Shown piece after piece: positions 43,813 through 55,849 of a stretch of DNA of 64,000 nt. How positions within the stretch are numbered: position 1 is the stretch's first letter; each line of letters starts with the position of its first letter. The DNA comes from Monodelphis domestica (taxonomy: Eukaryota; Chordata; Mammalia; Didelphimorphia; Didelphidae), in the NCBI RefSeq assembly GCF_027887165.1, contig NC_077227.1, forward strand, positions 75,086,305 to 75,150,304, in the 5' to 3' direction. The notes under the pieces were generated by a model, which had not been told where the DNA came from, did no database searches, and saw only the letters and a list, made by a program, of their open reading frames with translations. Made by a program: the position numbers and the translations under genes.

Positions 43813-45130
43813 ACCACCAAGTTGGAAAACAAACAAACAAAACCAAACAGATTTTCATTGGGCCCTGCCCAGTTTAGGGAAGGAGGATAAAATGCTCCAC
43901 CCAGCCGCCCAACTCCTCTTCCCAGGAGCAGCTTCTTAATCTGGCCAGGGTCCTGAGTTAATGTTCAAGAGTGTGTGTATGTGTGGTGAGGGATGGGAGT
44001 GGAGAGGGGCTGCACCTCCATTAGCCCCTCTCTCTCATATGACCATTATCTGGTAAAACTGGAACTCAGTAGCTGACCGGCATACCTGAATCTCATGCTG
44101 ACTCTGCCCCTAAAAACTGGTAAATCCCTAGCATGTGACCCTCCTTCTCTGGACCCTGTTTCCTCATTCTGCATGATGCCATCCTGCCTCAGCAGGGTGT
44201 GGGGAAAGCTAATTACTGTTTATAGTAGACACGGCTCTCCAAAGATGAAGGTGTCATTAGGATGCATTGTGTCATTAATGCCAATGCTATGAAGGGGGGA
44301 AAAATCCCCACGTGTTTGCAGACCCAAAAAGGGCTGGGGTTGGAGCCTGGAGAGTAGCTGAAGAATTCCAGGAATGATGGAGGTTGCCTATGGAGAGAGT
44401 CAGCCTAGAGTAATCCCACTTGAGGCTGTGCGGGACAGATCCTCCAAGTGTCGGGTCCTCTGCAGAAAAAACCTCTGTCCTGGGAAGCCACTAGAAAGGA
44501 ATGGAGGTGGGGGATGCTCAGGAACCGCACTGATCAAGTGAATTCTTGCTTTCGGTGACTGGAATGTGTAAAAACATTCTGTTGACCCAGCTGTAAAATT
44601 CTGGGCAATGGTCCTTCGAGGCAGTAATCAGCTGGGTCGGGGAGTCAGAAAAGCCAGTGGAAGGGATGCTGACTCAAACCTTAATCAGTCCAAAAACCAC
44701 TGAGCGAGCAATCCAGCAGGTAAAGTCCGTTTTCTCGTGACGCAGCTCAAGAAGCGAGTCAATATTTTGTGCAAATACAATCCTCCCTTTTGGGAGTAAT
44801 CAGTCTAAGTGACTGAGTAAATCACCAAAAATGCAAAATGAAACTCAAAGTGCGTATAACTCAAGCCCATAAATGTTGAGATTGGGGGAGGGGGGAGCCT
44901 ATTCTTTTTTGAGGAGAGCAGAGTATTTTAGTAACTCCCAACTCTTCCACAGGCAGACAGAGACTTCTAAAATCTGGCTTGCAGAGGACCCCCCCCCCCA
45001 ACCTTTCAGGTCACTTTCTTCATTATTCATCCTCACTGCAGCCAGATTACTGAAACCGGCCTCCTCATTGAGTCCCTTTCTCATTCCTGTCTTATATACT
45101 TCTTCATGTAGTCCAATTTTAAGGTTCTTG
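43813..45130. other. Repeat-poor intergenic island
   Basis: No SINE, LINE or gene is recognised over about 1.3 kb, unusual for this window. It contains a TGACTCA (AP-1/MARE-like) site at 44670-44676 and other TGACT/GAGTC half-sites at 44700-44820. A candidate conserved noncoding or regulatory region, not shown. Confidence 0.35.
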
Positions 45131-45134
45131 TTTT

Positions 45135-45640
45135 CTTTCAGGAATATCTGGTTGGCTCAGTGGCCTGGATTCAGGAAGACCTGACTTCAAATTAAAATCA
45201 AGACCTGATCAGGGGCATCTGGGTGGCTCAGTGGATTGAGAGCCAGGTCCACAGATGGGAAGTCCTAGGTTCAAATGTGACTTCAGACACTTCCTACCTG
45301 TGTGACCTTGGACCAGTCATTTACCCCCCCACCCCCCCATTGCCCATACCACTCTTCTGTCTTGGAACCAATACACAGTATTGATTCTAAGAAGGTAAGA
45401 GTTAAAAAAAAAAAGACCTGATCAATTCCAGTTACAGATGCTTACTCGCTGTGTGACTACAGGGAAATGACTAATGTTTGCCTCAGTTTCCTCATCTGTA
45501 AAATGAAGATAATAACATCTACTTCACAGGGTTGTCTTGAGAACCAAATGAGATAATCTTTGCAAAATGCCTAGTATAGTGCCTGGTACAAAATAAGCAC
45601 TACATAAGTATTAGTTATTATTATTATTATTATTTCTTCA
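45135..45640 (+). mobile_element. MIR/MAR1 SINE split by a younger SINE
   Basis: The outer SINE occupies about 45135-45199 and 45425-45640, ending in (TTA)n. The inserted sense marsupial SINE is 45212-45412, flanked by the 12-base repeat aagacctgatca at 45200-45211 and 45413-45424. Confidence 0.85.
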
Positions 45641-47340
45641 AGACACTGGAATCCTTAATTTTGGAATGCCACGTTGTGACAAGCTGAGAAATATCCACCC
45701 AAATCCTACTCTCAAGTTCAATCACGTCCAGCTCAAGTCTTCCCACTATGAAAACAATAGAACTTGAGTTAGTTCTGAGTGGGGATGGCTAATCCCATCA
45801 GATGCCTCTTTTTGCCTTAGAAGGCTCTCCTATTGTACCACATCCCCTTGGAAGATCGAATACCTACTGCACTCAATAACTCAAGGTCTATTGTTAGCCT
45901 GAAACCAGTGAAGTGGGACCTTCCCTCAGGGAGAAAACTCTCCTGTGACAAGGTCTAAACGTGGGGTTTCTGCCTCCCAACTAAATAAACTGTAGACGCC
46001 TACATTCCCCATTGACAGATCTAACTTCAGAGTTGATAATGCTGAGCCCGTGATATTATGTGTTATACCAAGTGACTGTTTCCAGAAGATTGCCCTTTCC
46101 CCAGGGCATGGGTATATGGGTATTGGGGAGCTACATAGGCACCCATCAAAAAAGTCCAAATGCACTGGAAAGCAATCCCTTCTTCCTCTTTTGTCCTCTC
46201 GTAGCTCTTATCTGTCCCAAAGGGCTTATCTTTTCTGGTCTAAGGGATTTTTTATTTGTTTCATGTTATTAATTCTTCTCTTTTTATAATCTATTTTATA
46301 AATCATCTTCAATTTGGTTAATGAACAATGACCGAATGACCAAAAATATTTTCCTTCCCAAGGATTCTGCCATCTCTTCCCATGCCTCTCACAAGAGGCT
46401 GGATGTATCTCCATTTCCCAGGCTGGCCAGTTTTCCCAATCTCTATCCATCAAATAATACAACAAAGTCTAGAGGTCGCTAGTTTCTTTTATATGAAGGG
46501 GAGGAGACAATATCATTACAAAGGGGTGAGTTCCAGGGTGAAGTGAATACAACTTATTGTATACACAGTGACCAGCAACAGGGGTTTCTGACTGTAGAAG
46601 CAGAAAATGGCTTTTTTGTTTGGATTTCTTCTCCCATTGTGGGAAGATAGGAAAGAGAGACCTTGGAAGGATTGTTCAGGGAGGAGAGAAGGGAAAATAT
46701 TTCTCAAGGGCTCTTGGGTTATCTCATCCATCATTGTCCTTATCTCGTACAGCAAACACCCTCAAAGGCCTCCGAAGCTGTAATCCAGCTTCTTATCATA
46801 GTTTTTCTCAAGAGAAGTACTGAGAGAACCCAACACTTGGGTGCCTATCATGGAATCAAAAATGGTGAATGCCAGAAGAAATAAAATTTGACTTCTTTAT
46901 TCTCCTTTTCCTGGTATCTTTCTGAATGAAAGGGTTCTATAATCCCTCAATTCCACAATGGCAGTGTTGATGGATCCTGGGGAAATGTTTTTTTTTTTTT
47001 AATTTCCATAGACATTAACTAAATTCTTCCCAACCATGTCCTGCTTTGACATGTGAGCCTGCACACACACACACATTCCTGGGGACTTGAGGACAGTGAC
47101 CTGATCTCATCTAATGACTCAGGTGAAATCTTCTCCAAGTTACCCACTGTGACCAGGAGCATCTTCTTTATTTGGGGCAACCTTCTTCTCTGTGGGCCTT
47201 CCAGACTGAAGTCATCCATAGAATGATATCACCTCTTGAGAATGGGGTGGCCAAAGGATCCAGCTACTGCATGACCCCTCAGGAACCTCTGGCAGCCTAT
47301 CCTTCTACAATCCTGGAACCCCATCTACCCCCCCACCCCA
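45641..47340. other. Intergenic, no recognised gene
   Basis: Mostly unique-looking sequence. Several short open frames (60-80 codons on both strands) overlap one another and have no recognisable product or splice context. Confidence 0.4.
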
Positions 47341-47344
47341 CCCC

Positions 47345-47450
47345 TTGACCTTACCTACTGGCTACAGCTAAGTGACTTGCCCCCAGTCACAAAAATGGTG
47401 AGCATCAGGGGCAGGACTTGAAACAAAGTCCTGTGACTCCAAGGGTGATT
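47345..47450 (-). mobile_element. MIR-type SINE
   Basis: 'agctaagtgacttgccccca...caggacttgaaac', antisense. Confidence 0.5.
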
Positions 47451-47601
47451 TATTATTATTATTTTTTTGCACTGTGACTTACTGTTGGCTAGAATTTAGA
47501 AGGAGTGAGGAATGAAGGTGGACATTCTAATCGTAGGAAACAGTGAACTAAGGCAGAGGCAGAAAGTTACAGGTACATTTAGGAATCAGATAGTGATGTA
47601 G

Positions 47602-47717
47602 CTTGGACTTTTAAAATTATATTTTTAAAAATCCTGAACTTGGATTTTTAAATTGGTATTTTTTAAAATTCTGAACTTGGATTTTTAAAATTGTATTTTT
47701 AAAAAAATTCTGAACTT
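47602..47717. repeat. Tandem repeat, about 38-bp unit, three copies
   Basis: The unit 'cttggatttttaaattg...tgaa' with variation occurs three times in a row; AT-rich. Confidence 0.8.
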
Positions 47718-48049
47718 AACAAACCACAAATAAATGTCTCAATATATACAATAGAATAGAAAAAAAGACAATTGTACTTAAAACAGTAAATCTCTTACGT
47801 ACAGATTGCTTTTCTTTCCTATATATATTATTTAGTATATGTGCTGCTGAAGCGAGCATAGAACTGTTGGAGTTGGAATACAGATGAAAGTACATGATTT
47901 TTTACTTGTTATTTGGGCGTATGTTTGGGATTTTGGGTTTTATAAGATTATTCAGTTACAAAAATGAATATGGAAATATGTTTTACATGATAATACATGA
48001 ATAACCCAGCAAAAATTATACATATAATATATGATAGGTTTAAGCTAGA

Positions 48050-48118
48050 TGACATATATAAATATATATATATATAATATGCATTATATATATCTACAGA
48101 TATAGATATATATATATG
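48050..48118. repeat. TA-rich microsatellite
   Basis: Interrupted (TA)n and (ATAG)n runs. Confidence 0.85.
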
Positions 48119-48119
48119 A

Positions 48120-48316
48120 TAGGGGCAAGTTAGATGGCTCAGTGGATTGAGCCTAGGGATGGGAGGTCCTGGGTTTAAATCTGGTCTCAGATACTTCCTA
48201 TCTATGTGACTCTGGGCAAGTCACTTATCCCCCATTGTCCAGCCCTTACCACTCTTCTGCCTTATAGCCAATACACAGTGTTGATTCTACAATAGATGGT
48301 AAAATTTTTTTAAAAA
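48120..48316 (+). mobile_element. Marsupial tRNA-type SINE
   Basis: Sense copy; the head lacks part of the 'gagagccaggc' segment. Confidence 0.85.
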
Positions 48317-48554
48317 ATTATTCCATGAAATAAATTAAAAATAAATTTTAAAATATTTAAAAGCCAATGACTTTCTTCTGTCTTTTCTTTTTCTTTCTTT
48401 CATTTTAGCAGCAATATCCTTTAACCATTCTACCCTTTCTTTCCTTCTATCTACTTTTTCCTCAACTTGAAAAAGAAGGAAAGCAGAACCCCTGTAAGAA
48501 ATATGTAGAGTCAAGGAAAACAAACTCCCACGTAGACTGTGGAGTGGTCCAGTT

Positions 48555-49120
48555 TGGCTGTTATATAGAGGTCAGGGAGGGTAGTTATAGAAATTAAGGC
48601 CAGAAGGGTAAGGTGGAGCCAGATTCCAAAGGGCCTACAAAGACAAGGAATGGAGTTTGGAACTGGTTCTTTTTGTGGGCAGTAGTCCCTAGAGTTAATC
48701 GAATCAAAGAGACACATCCAGATGCACACATAAAGAATACTAGTCTGGTTCAGGCATGAAGGAAATATTAGATGGAGAAAGCGAAGAGGTGAGATGTTGG
48801 AGGTCATTGCAATTACCTGGGCAAGTAGATATGAGAACTATACTAGGGTGAAACAGTGGGACTGGACAGGAGAGAAGAGATATAGACTTGGTAACTGGAT
48901 GTAAGAAATGAGGGAGAAGAAAGAGTCAGAGACTCTATGAAAACTCTGAACACTGGAGACAAGGTGAATGGTGATATCATTGGTCAAAATAGTAATTTTG
49001 TCAGTGATCTGCTGTTAGTTATAACCTCTATGGGCCTGTCCAACTCTTAGATGGGAGGATCTATGATCTAGGTATCTCAGAAAGGACAATTTCAGAGGAA
49101 GAGGGAATTGGAGGCCTGGC
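48555..49120 (-). mobile_element. L2-type LINE, antisense
   Basis: Purine-rich phrases ('tccaaagggcctacaaag', 'ttgcaattacctgggcaagt') follow antisense L2 order. Confidence 0.55.
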
Positions 49121-49187
49121 CAGGAGATGGTTTTTCTTGTGATTTGGATAAATAAGGAAGGAAATAAGTATTTACTAAGTGCTCACT

Positions 49188-49428
49188 GGGCAGCCAAGTG
49201 GTAAAATAGATAGAATGTTGGCCCTGAAGTCAAGAAGATTTAACTTTGTGAGTTTAAATATGGTCTCAGATATTTACTAGCCATGGGACCCTGAACAAAT
49301 CACTTAACCCTGTTTACCTCATCTGGAAAATGAACTGGAGAAGGAAATGCCAAACTATTTCAGTATTTTTGCCAAGAAAACACAAATGGGGCCATGAAGA
49401 GTGGAACACAATTGAAAAATAAACATTT
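49188..49428 (+). mobile_element. MAR1-like SINE
   Basis: Sense copy with 'aactggagaaggaaatgcca' and 'gccaagaaaacacaaatggg'. It lies within an older LINE/MIR stretch. Confidence 0.85.
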
Positions 49429-49439
49429 GTTATTTATGA

Positions 49440-49620
49440 GGCGTTGCACTAAGTAATTTAAAAATATCACATATAATCCTCACAATAGCGTTGGGAGGTG
49501 GGTGCTTTATTATTTTATTTTACAGTTGAGGAAACTGAGGCAGAGATTAATTTGAATTCAAATCTTCCAGACTTCAGGCCCAGTATGCTCTGCACTAGGT
49601 GTGACTTAGTTGCCTACTTT
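49440..49620 (-). mobile_element. MIR/THER1-type SINE
   Basis: 'cattgcactaagtaatt'-like start, 'cacaatagcgttgggaggtg', 'gttgaggaaactgaggcag', antisense. Confidence 0.6.
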
Positions 49621-49739
49621 ATAGAAAAAAGATCAGACATGGAACCATTTTCAGAAGTCACTTAGGGAAGTGGCAGCAAGCTGAAGTTTGAATCCAGGCT
49701 TTAAGAGAGTCTCAGCTTCTGCCTCCTCTCTGAGGGAGA

Positions 49740-51210
49740 ATCTAGTTGAAGGCAAAAGATTAACATCAATTAGTTGGAGTTTTGAAGAAAGTGTTGCCTT
49801 TGATCAATCTACCAGTCTGTTAGACAGTGATGACTGACTGTTGTGTACAGGGTCCTAGAGGGGAGATAGAGAGAAAGAAATCACTTCAATTCAGATAGAC
49901 TTCATGAGCTAAAAACCTAGAATTCATTTGGGTGCTACCACAGTTGGAAAAGCAAGGCAATCAGTCTGCGGAATCAGGATCAGAACCTGGACCTCATAGC
50001 TCTTATCTATGTGGATTTTTGGATGACTCAGTTTACCCTCACCTTTGAGAAATCCCAGTGCCAAGTACCCCATTTTGGTTTGAATGTTAAGCACCTTTTT
50101 GTTTAGAAGGTTTCTCTATTGGATGGAAGTTTTCTTCTCAGGAAGCCCAGTATGACCTTTACATTTGATTTGTTACAGCTGACCATTCCCTAATACCTTA
50201 GCTACAGACTGCAAAGAGGTTTACAAACCTGTTTGTGATACCCAGTTATCCAGAGAATAAAAGGACTCCTGATTTTTGGAGAAAGTATCTAGTGTGTTCC
50301 CCCCCCCCCCTCCTGGGTGGAGAGAGTCTCTAGTGTGGTGCCTGGAGTCCCAGAGCCTTTGGTTTTGTATGGTGCTTAACTTTTGACTCAACCAAATGAT
50401 AAGCCAATCCCTCTTTCCTGATTAAAGAGTCGGTTTTCTAACAACTTGGAAGTTCTATATTTATTTCCAAGTTAACACTCTAAATTCATCATCGTTGAAG
50501 TGGACATTGGGTCATCTACTGCCTTACCTTTCCTTGCCTCACTTCCACCCCATCTAAAGTGTAAATGCCCCAAAAGGAAGAGTCCAAGATTTGACACTTG
50601 GAGCAAAAGGCAACCCTTATGAAGTCCAATTTAAGCCCTCATAATTTAGAGAAAGGTTCTAAGAGGCTAATTAGTTCATCACTGTCTACCCAGTTGTTGC
50701 AGTAAATACCTTGGTAATTTAGGGAATTAGCCTGCATTGGTAGACACATCTTTATGAATGTTTCTGGAATTTTAAGCCTCAGGGTAACAAATGACTGGAG
50801 GACCTGGGCCAAGGAACTTTTCAGATCCTGACCTTGAAGCGCTGAAGCCATACTGACTGACAGAAAGAAGAGCCAAGGCAGGTGTAAGCAATTAATTCAT
50901 TCACCATCTCTGGAAGCCAACAATGGAAATAAGCCATCATTCCTTAGACAGAACAGCTGATGGCCAGGTCTAATAGAAGGGGGAAAATGGTTTTGTCGAT
51001 AAAGTAGCATGCAGGGGTGGCAAGGGAAGGACCAGGAATGACGGGGAGTATGGGAAAGGAGAAAAGAAGTGAGTTCAAGTCAGAGTCTAACACCTGCAAA
51101 ATGTTATCTTCCCAAACACATAGACATGAGCAGTGGTGGTTCACCCTCCAGACTGAATGAAAGCTCCCCACCCACAGAGGATGCTCAGAATCTAGAATTC
51201 AATATAGTCT
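49740..51210. other. Intergenic, no recognised gene
   Basis: No exon or clear repeat is identified. A C-run lies at about 50300-50310. Confidence 0.4.
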
Positions 51211-51219
51211 TCTCTTAGA

Positions 51220-51600
51220 TTAGAATTCCACCTTATTAGCTGGGCAAGTGATAACCTTTCTGGGCTTCCCTTTCCTCAGCTGTAAAGGATTGATCTCAGT
51301 GATGTCTATGGCCCTTTCCAGCTGTAACTCTATGATCCAGTGGACAATGGGGGTGGCTTCCATGGTCTCATGCTATTACAAAGAAAGGACTGATGGACTT
51401 GGCATGGCAACTCTGAGGCATCCTAGCAACTGATCATATGTTGTACTATCTTGACTGTGGATAAATCCTATAATCTCTCTGAAACTGAGTTTCCTCATAT
51501 GAAAATAGAGGCAACAATTAACTCCTACTCCCTTCCTCAAAGGGATACAGTGAACAAAGCCCTTTGAAAACTATAAGATACTGAATAACTGTTCTTATTT
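51220..51600 (+). mobile_element. MIR/THER1-type SINE fragments
   Basis: Two sense segments: 51220-51345 ('tttcctcagctgtaaaggat', 'ccctttccagctgtaactct') and 51440-51595 ('gaaactgagtttcctcat'). Confidence 0.55.
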
Positions 51601-51617
51601 CCTCGTGTGTTTGCTAA

Positions 51618-51875
51618 GAAGTGAAGCTAGGTGATGAAGTGGGAAAATGTACCAGCTTGGAATGAGGAAGACTCATCTTCCTGAGTTCAAATCTGGCCTC
51701 AGACACTTACAGCCATGTGACCCTAGGCAAGTTACTTAACACTATTTGCCTCAGTTTCCTTATCTGTAAAATGAGTTGTAGGAAGAAATGACAAACCACT
51801 TCAGTACTTTTGCCAAGAAAACCCCAATAGGAGTCACAAAGGATCAGACATGACTGAACAGCAACAAAACACATA
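51618..51875 (+). mobile_element. MAR1-like SINE
   Basis: Nearly complete sense copy from 'gaagctaggtgatgaagtgg' to 'cagacatgactgaacagcaa'. Confidence 0.9.
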
Positions 51876-51904
51876 TACAAATAATAGATGAAAAAGGATA
51901 TATA

Positions 51905-52185
51905 TTTTTTAAGTTTAATTAATTAATTTAGAATATTCCTCCATGGCTACATGAATCATGTTCTTTTCTTCCCCTCCTGCCACCCCTCTCATAGCCAATG
52001 AGCAATTCCACTGGGTTTTACATGTGTCATTGATCAAGACCTATTTCCATATTATTAATATTTGCACTAGGGTGATAGTTTAGCGTCTACATCCCCAAAT
52101 ATATCCCCTTTGAACCCTGTGATCAAGCAGTTGTTTTTCTTCTGTGTTTCTACTCCCACAGTTCTTTCTCTGGATGAAAAAGCAT
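51905..52185 (-). mobile_element. L1 3' UTR, antisense
   Basis: Reverse complement of the 3' UTR type seen at 41364-41699 (shared 'ccactgggttttacatgtg' and 'catattattaatatttgcac'). Confidence 0.8.
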
Positions 52186-52242
52186 GTATTAATCACTTAT
52201 GTGGCAGACATCATACAAAAGACTATAGACACAAATTCTTAT

Positions 52243-52459
52243 TTTTTCAGTCTTTACTTTCCATCTTAGAATCAATATTATATATCGGTTCCAAGGCAAA
52301 AGAGCAGTAAGAGCTAGGCAATGGGAGTTAAATGACTTGCCCTGAGTCATACAACTAGGAAGTATCTGAGGTCAAATTTGAACCTAGGATCACCTGTCAA
52401 ACCCAGGATCACCTGTCTTTAGGCCTGGCTCTCAATTCACTGAACCACCTAGCTGTCTC
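52243..52459 (-). mobile_element. Marsupial tRNA-type SINE
   Basis: Antisense copy with a 20-base internal duplication around 'cctaggatcacctgtc'. Confidence 0.85.
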
Positions 52460-52774
52460 TTTATAGATACAAAATCTTGAAGAAAAAAAATTAATACTGC
52501 ACACTGCATTTAGACAACTGCCTGCTAGAAATCATTTTATTTACTTAACATTATCTAATATCCAAGCCATTTCTGAAGAGTTGTCCAAATGAGTGGAATC
52601 CCCAGGGCTCTCTAACATGCTTCTCTGCCCCACAATTACCACCTAAGAGAATCTGGACCAAGGAATGGAACACAATGTTTAGAAGTATAACCAAGTGCTT
52701 GGCATCTGCTTAATTGTTGCTTTTCCATTCAGCATACAAATCCTTTCATTGAGGGTCTGTAGCCACTCCTCAAA

Positions 52775-52990
52775 GAGTAAGGAGAGTCTGTTGTTGGGAT
52801 GCCCATTTATTGGGAAATGGCCAAACAAGTTATAGCATATGGATGTATGCAATATTGTTGTGCAGTAAGGAACAGGGAAAGGAAACTTGGAAAGACTTGC
52901 ATGCAGAAAGACATGAGGAGGACCAGGAGAATAATGGCTACCATTCTAGATAAGACTGTTATTACTTATGACTCTGTCTTCTAGTCCATC
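52775..52990 (+). mobile_element. L1 ORF2 C-terminal fragment
   Basis: A decayed sense frame reads PIYWEMAKQVIAYGCMQYC then AVRN, matching the L1 ORF2 C-terminal pattern (PIxWGMAExVxYGxxEYYCAIRN-like). Confidence 0.75.
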
Positions 52991-53204
52991 AACATTCAGC
53001 TTTCACCCTTGAAGAGCTGCTGTCTCTCTGTGAGTGGCGAGCCAGGTTGGTCTGTGGGCTTTTCTTTGCCATCCATGATTACACAGAGAATCATGGGAGT
53101 ATTTTCCTGTTCTCTGGTCAGTTACTCCCTGCTCCTATTCTGAATACCAACTTTGTAGAAGTTATAGGTACACCCATTCTCTGCATACTATAATGGGAAA
53201 AGTG

Positions 53205-53375
53205 CTATTTTGGAGAAGAACATGATTAGAATCCCAGCTCTTCTATTTGCTACTGTGTGACCTAGAGCAAATCATAATTCTCTCTGGGCTCAGTTTCTTC
53301 CCTTGTAAAATGAGGGGATTGGTCTAAATGAACTTCTAGTTTTCTTCTGGCTTTAAACCTATGGTCCTATGTACC
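53205..53375 (+). mobile_element. MIR/THER1-type SINE
   Basis: 'cagctcttctatttgctact', 'ctgggctcagtttcttccc', 'aatgaggggattggtctaaa' in sense order. Confidence 0.7.
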
Positions 53376-53479
53376 TTCAGCATAGAACCTTTGAAATATA
53401 CTTAATCCATATTTACCACCTCATCAAAATTCTGGTAATGGAATTTTTCCACCCTCCCTCTTAATCAATAAGTTTAGTG

Positions 53480-54031
53480 CTTAGCTCAAAGTCTTTTTCT
53501 CCTCTACCTCTACCTCTTGCCTTCATACTAGAGAATTTAGAACCTCCAGTCTCCCATCCCCAATTACCTATTGGACATCTCAAAAAACGCATGTGTCTCA
53601 TGACACCTTAAACTTAACCTGTCCCAAACTGAAGTCATTAGAAGACCAAACTCCTCTCTTCCTAACTTTCCTATTACTGTCATCACAGGTTTTTCCTTTT
53701 AATTCTTCTGTTTGTAGAGCTGAATAAAGTTAGATCTCTAACACTTTGAAGCCTCTCAAACACTGGAATTATTGCTTCTCAGATCTACTTATCAAGCTCT
53801 AATTGCTAGCCTTCTAATCTCCAGACTAGCATCTCCAGCTGCTTATGGACATGTTGAACCAGATGTCCCAATACACATCTTAAACTCAGCCTGTCCCAAA
53901 TTGGACTAATTCTCTTTTCCTGAGGCCCTCCCCCTTTTCCTGACTTCACTACTGTTACTATGTACTAGTACTATGAAGGCATCGCCATCTTCCCAGGTAC
54001 CCACCACTCACAACCCAGGTGGTCTTGCTTC

Positions 54032-54126
<95 letters not shown>

Positions 54127-54890
54127 CCTGTCTCTGTCTCTCTGTCTCTCTCTGTCTCTCTGTCTCTCTGTCTCACCCACTCCCATATCCAAGCTTGCTG
54201 ATTTTGTCTTCATAAAAACTATCTCCTACACCTCCTTGTTTCCTTTGACACTGTCACCATCCTGTTTAGACCCTCATCTCCTCACACCTAGACTATTGTA
54301 ATAACCCGATGGTCAGTCTCTCTGACATAAGGCTCTCCCCATTCCAATCCATCTGTCATTCAGCTGCCAGTCTATATTACTTCCTCCTCAATCCCCTTCT
54401 CCAACCCCAGATAATAAACTTGCTTAGCCTCATCACTTCCAGGATCAAGTGTAGAATCCTGGCTTTCAAATCTCTCTAGAACTTGTCCTCATCCCCACCC
54501 TGCCTTTCCAGTCTTCTTCTTTCCCCCAATATTCTTCAACTCCTTGCTGTTCCTTGCAGATCATGCCATCTTCCAACTGTTCATTTTCTCCCTCCTCATC
54601 ACTGCCTCCTGGCTTCCTTGGCTTCCTTCAGGTCCCAGCTAAAACCTCCCCTTCTTCAGGAAGCCTTTCAAGGTTCCCCTAAATGCTAGTTTCTTCCCTC
54701 TGCTGGTCAACTCCAAGTTATTCTGTACGTCATTTATTTGTGCATCATTAGATTTTATCTCTGAGAGAGCAGAGACTGTCTTTTAGCTTTCTTCATATCA
54801 CAGTGTGTGGCACAGTGCCTGGCACATACTAGGCAATTAATAAATGTTCATTAACTAACTGATTGAGTGACTGTGGGACTGAGTATACAT
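53480..54890 (+). mobile_element. L2-type LINE with embedded (CT)n
   Basis: Sense L2 phrases: 'ctgtcccaaactgaagtcat', 'cacacctagactattgtaat', 'cttcaggaagcctttcaagg' and the terminus 'gcctggcacatactaggcaa' followed by 'taataaatgttcatt'. A long (CT)n run interrupts it. Confidence 0.7.
54034..54173. repeat. (CT)n microsatellite
   Basis: About 80 bases of pure CT followed by CTGT/CTCT mixture. Confidence 0.97.
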
Positions 54891-54976
54891 CAAACTTTAT
54901 TGCTGGTAATCTGTATTCAGATTTGAGTTCAAGGGAGTTCATAGGCTAGGGATATTAGTTAGAAAGTCAGCTAAGA

Positions 54977-55118
54977 GGAGCAGCTGGGTAGCGCAGTGGA
55001 TTGAGATGGAAGGTCCTGGGTTCAAATCTGGACTCAGATACTTCTAGCCATGGGACCCTGGGCAAGTTACAAACCCCATTATCTAGCCTCACTGCCTTGA
55101 AATCGATATTTAGTACTG

Positions 55119-55213
<95 letters not shown>

Positions 55214-55447
55214 ACCCTTACCTTCCATCTTAGAATCAATACTGGGTTTTGGTTCTAAGGCAGAAGAGTGTTAAGGGCTAGGCAATGGGGGTTAAGTGAC
55301 TTGCCCAGGGTCACACAGCTAGGAAGTGTCTGAGACCAGATTTGAACACAGGACCTCCCATCTCTGATCTGGCTCTCAATCTACTGAGCCACCCAGCTGC
55401 CCCCATTTAGTACTGATTCTAAGACAGAAGGTAAAGGTTTAAAAAAG
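54977..55447 (+). mobile_element. SINE interrupted by an opposite-strand SINE
   Basis: The outer sense SINE is at 54977-55123 and 55405-55447. The inserted antisense SINE (55124-55404) has a 16-base duplication, atttagtactgattct, at 55108-55123 and 55405-55420. Its tail region is an expanded (CT)n at about 55121-55207. Confidence 0.9.
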
Positions 55448-55489
55448 ATAGTTCAGGTCCCTTTGTGCCTTGGAACCAATGAAAAATAT

Positions 55490-55605
55490 TGATTAAAAAA
55501 ACCCTCTTCCCTTCTGTCTTATAACCAATATTATGTATTAGTTCCAAGGCAAACAGCAGTAAGGGCTAGGGAATGAGGAGACCTGCCCAGGGTCATTCAT
55601 ATCAT
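55490..55605 (-). mobile_element. Truncated marsupial SINE
   Basis: 3' half only, antisense: 'ataaccaatattatgtatta', 'taagggctagggaatg', 'ctgcccagggtcat'. Confidence 0.7.
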
Positions 55606-55849
55606 ATTGATTCTAGGACATTTTTGTAGGTTGTTTTTTGTTTTTTTTTTTTTAAAGAAAGTCAGCTCAGTAGAAGATAAGATTCACCCCTATTTCGTAA
55701 GCTATTGGTTTAGTCTAAATCCCAATGCCAAAGTGTACGTGTATTTACATATGTACAAAGTCCCACTTACAATACAACAGCCTCCAACAAATGTCACATT
55801 TGTACCATTATTGCTGTGTGTAGATGACAATATGTGAATAAATAAATAG

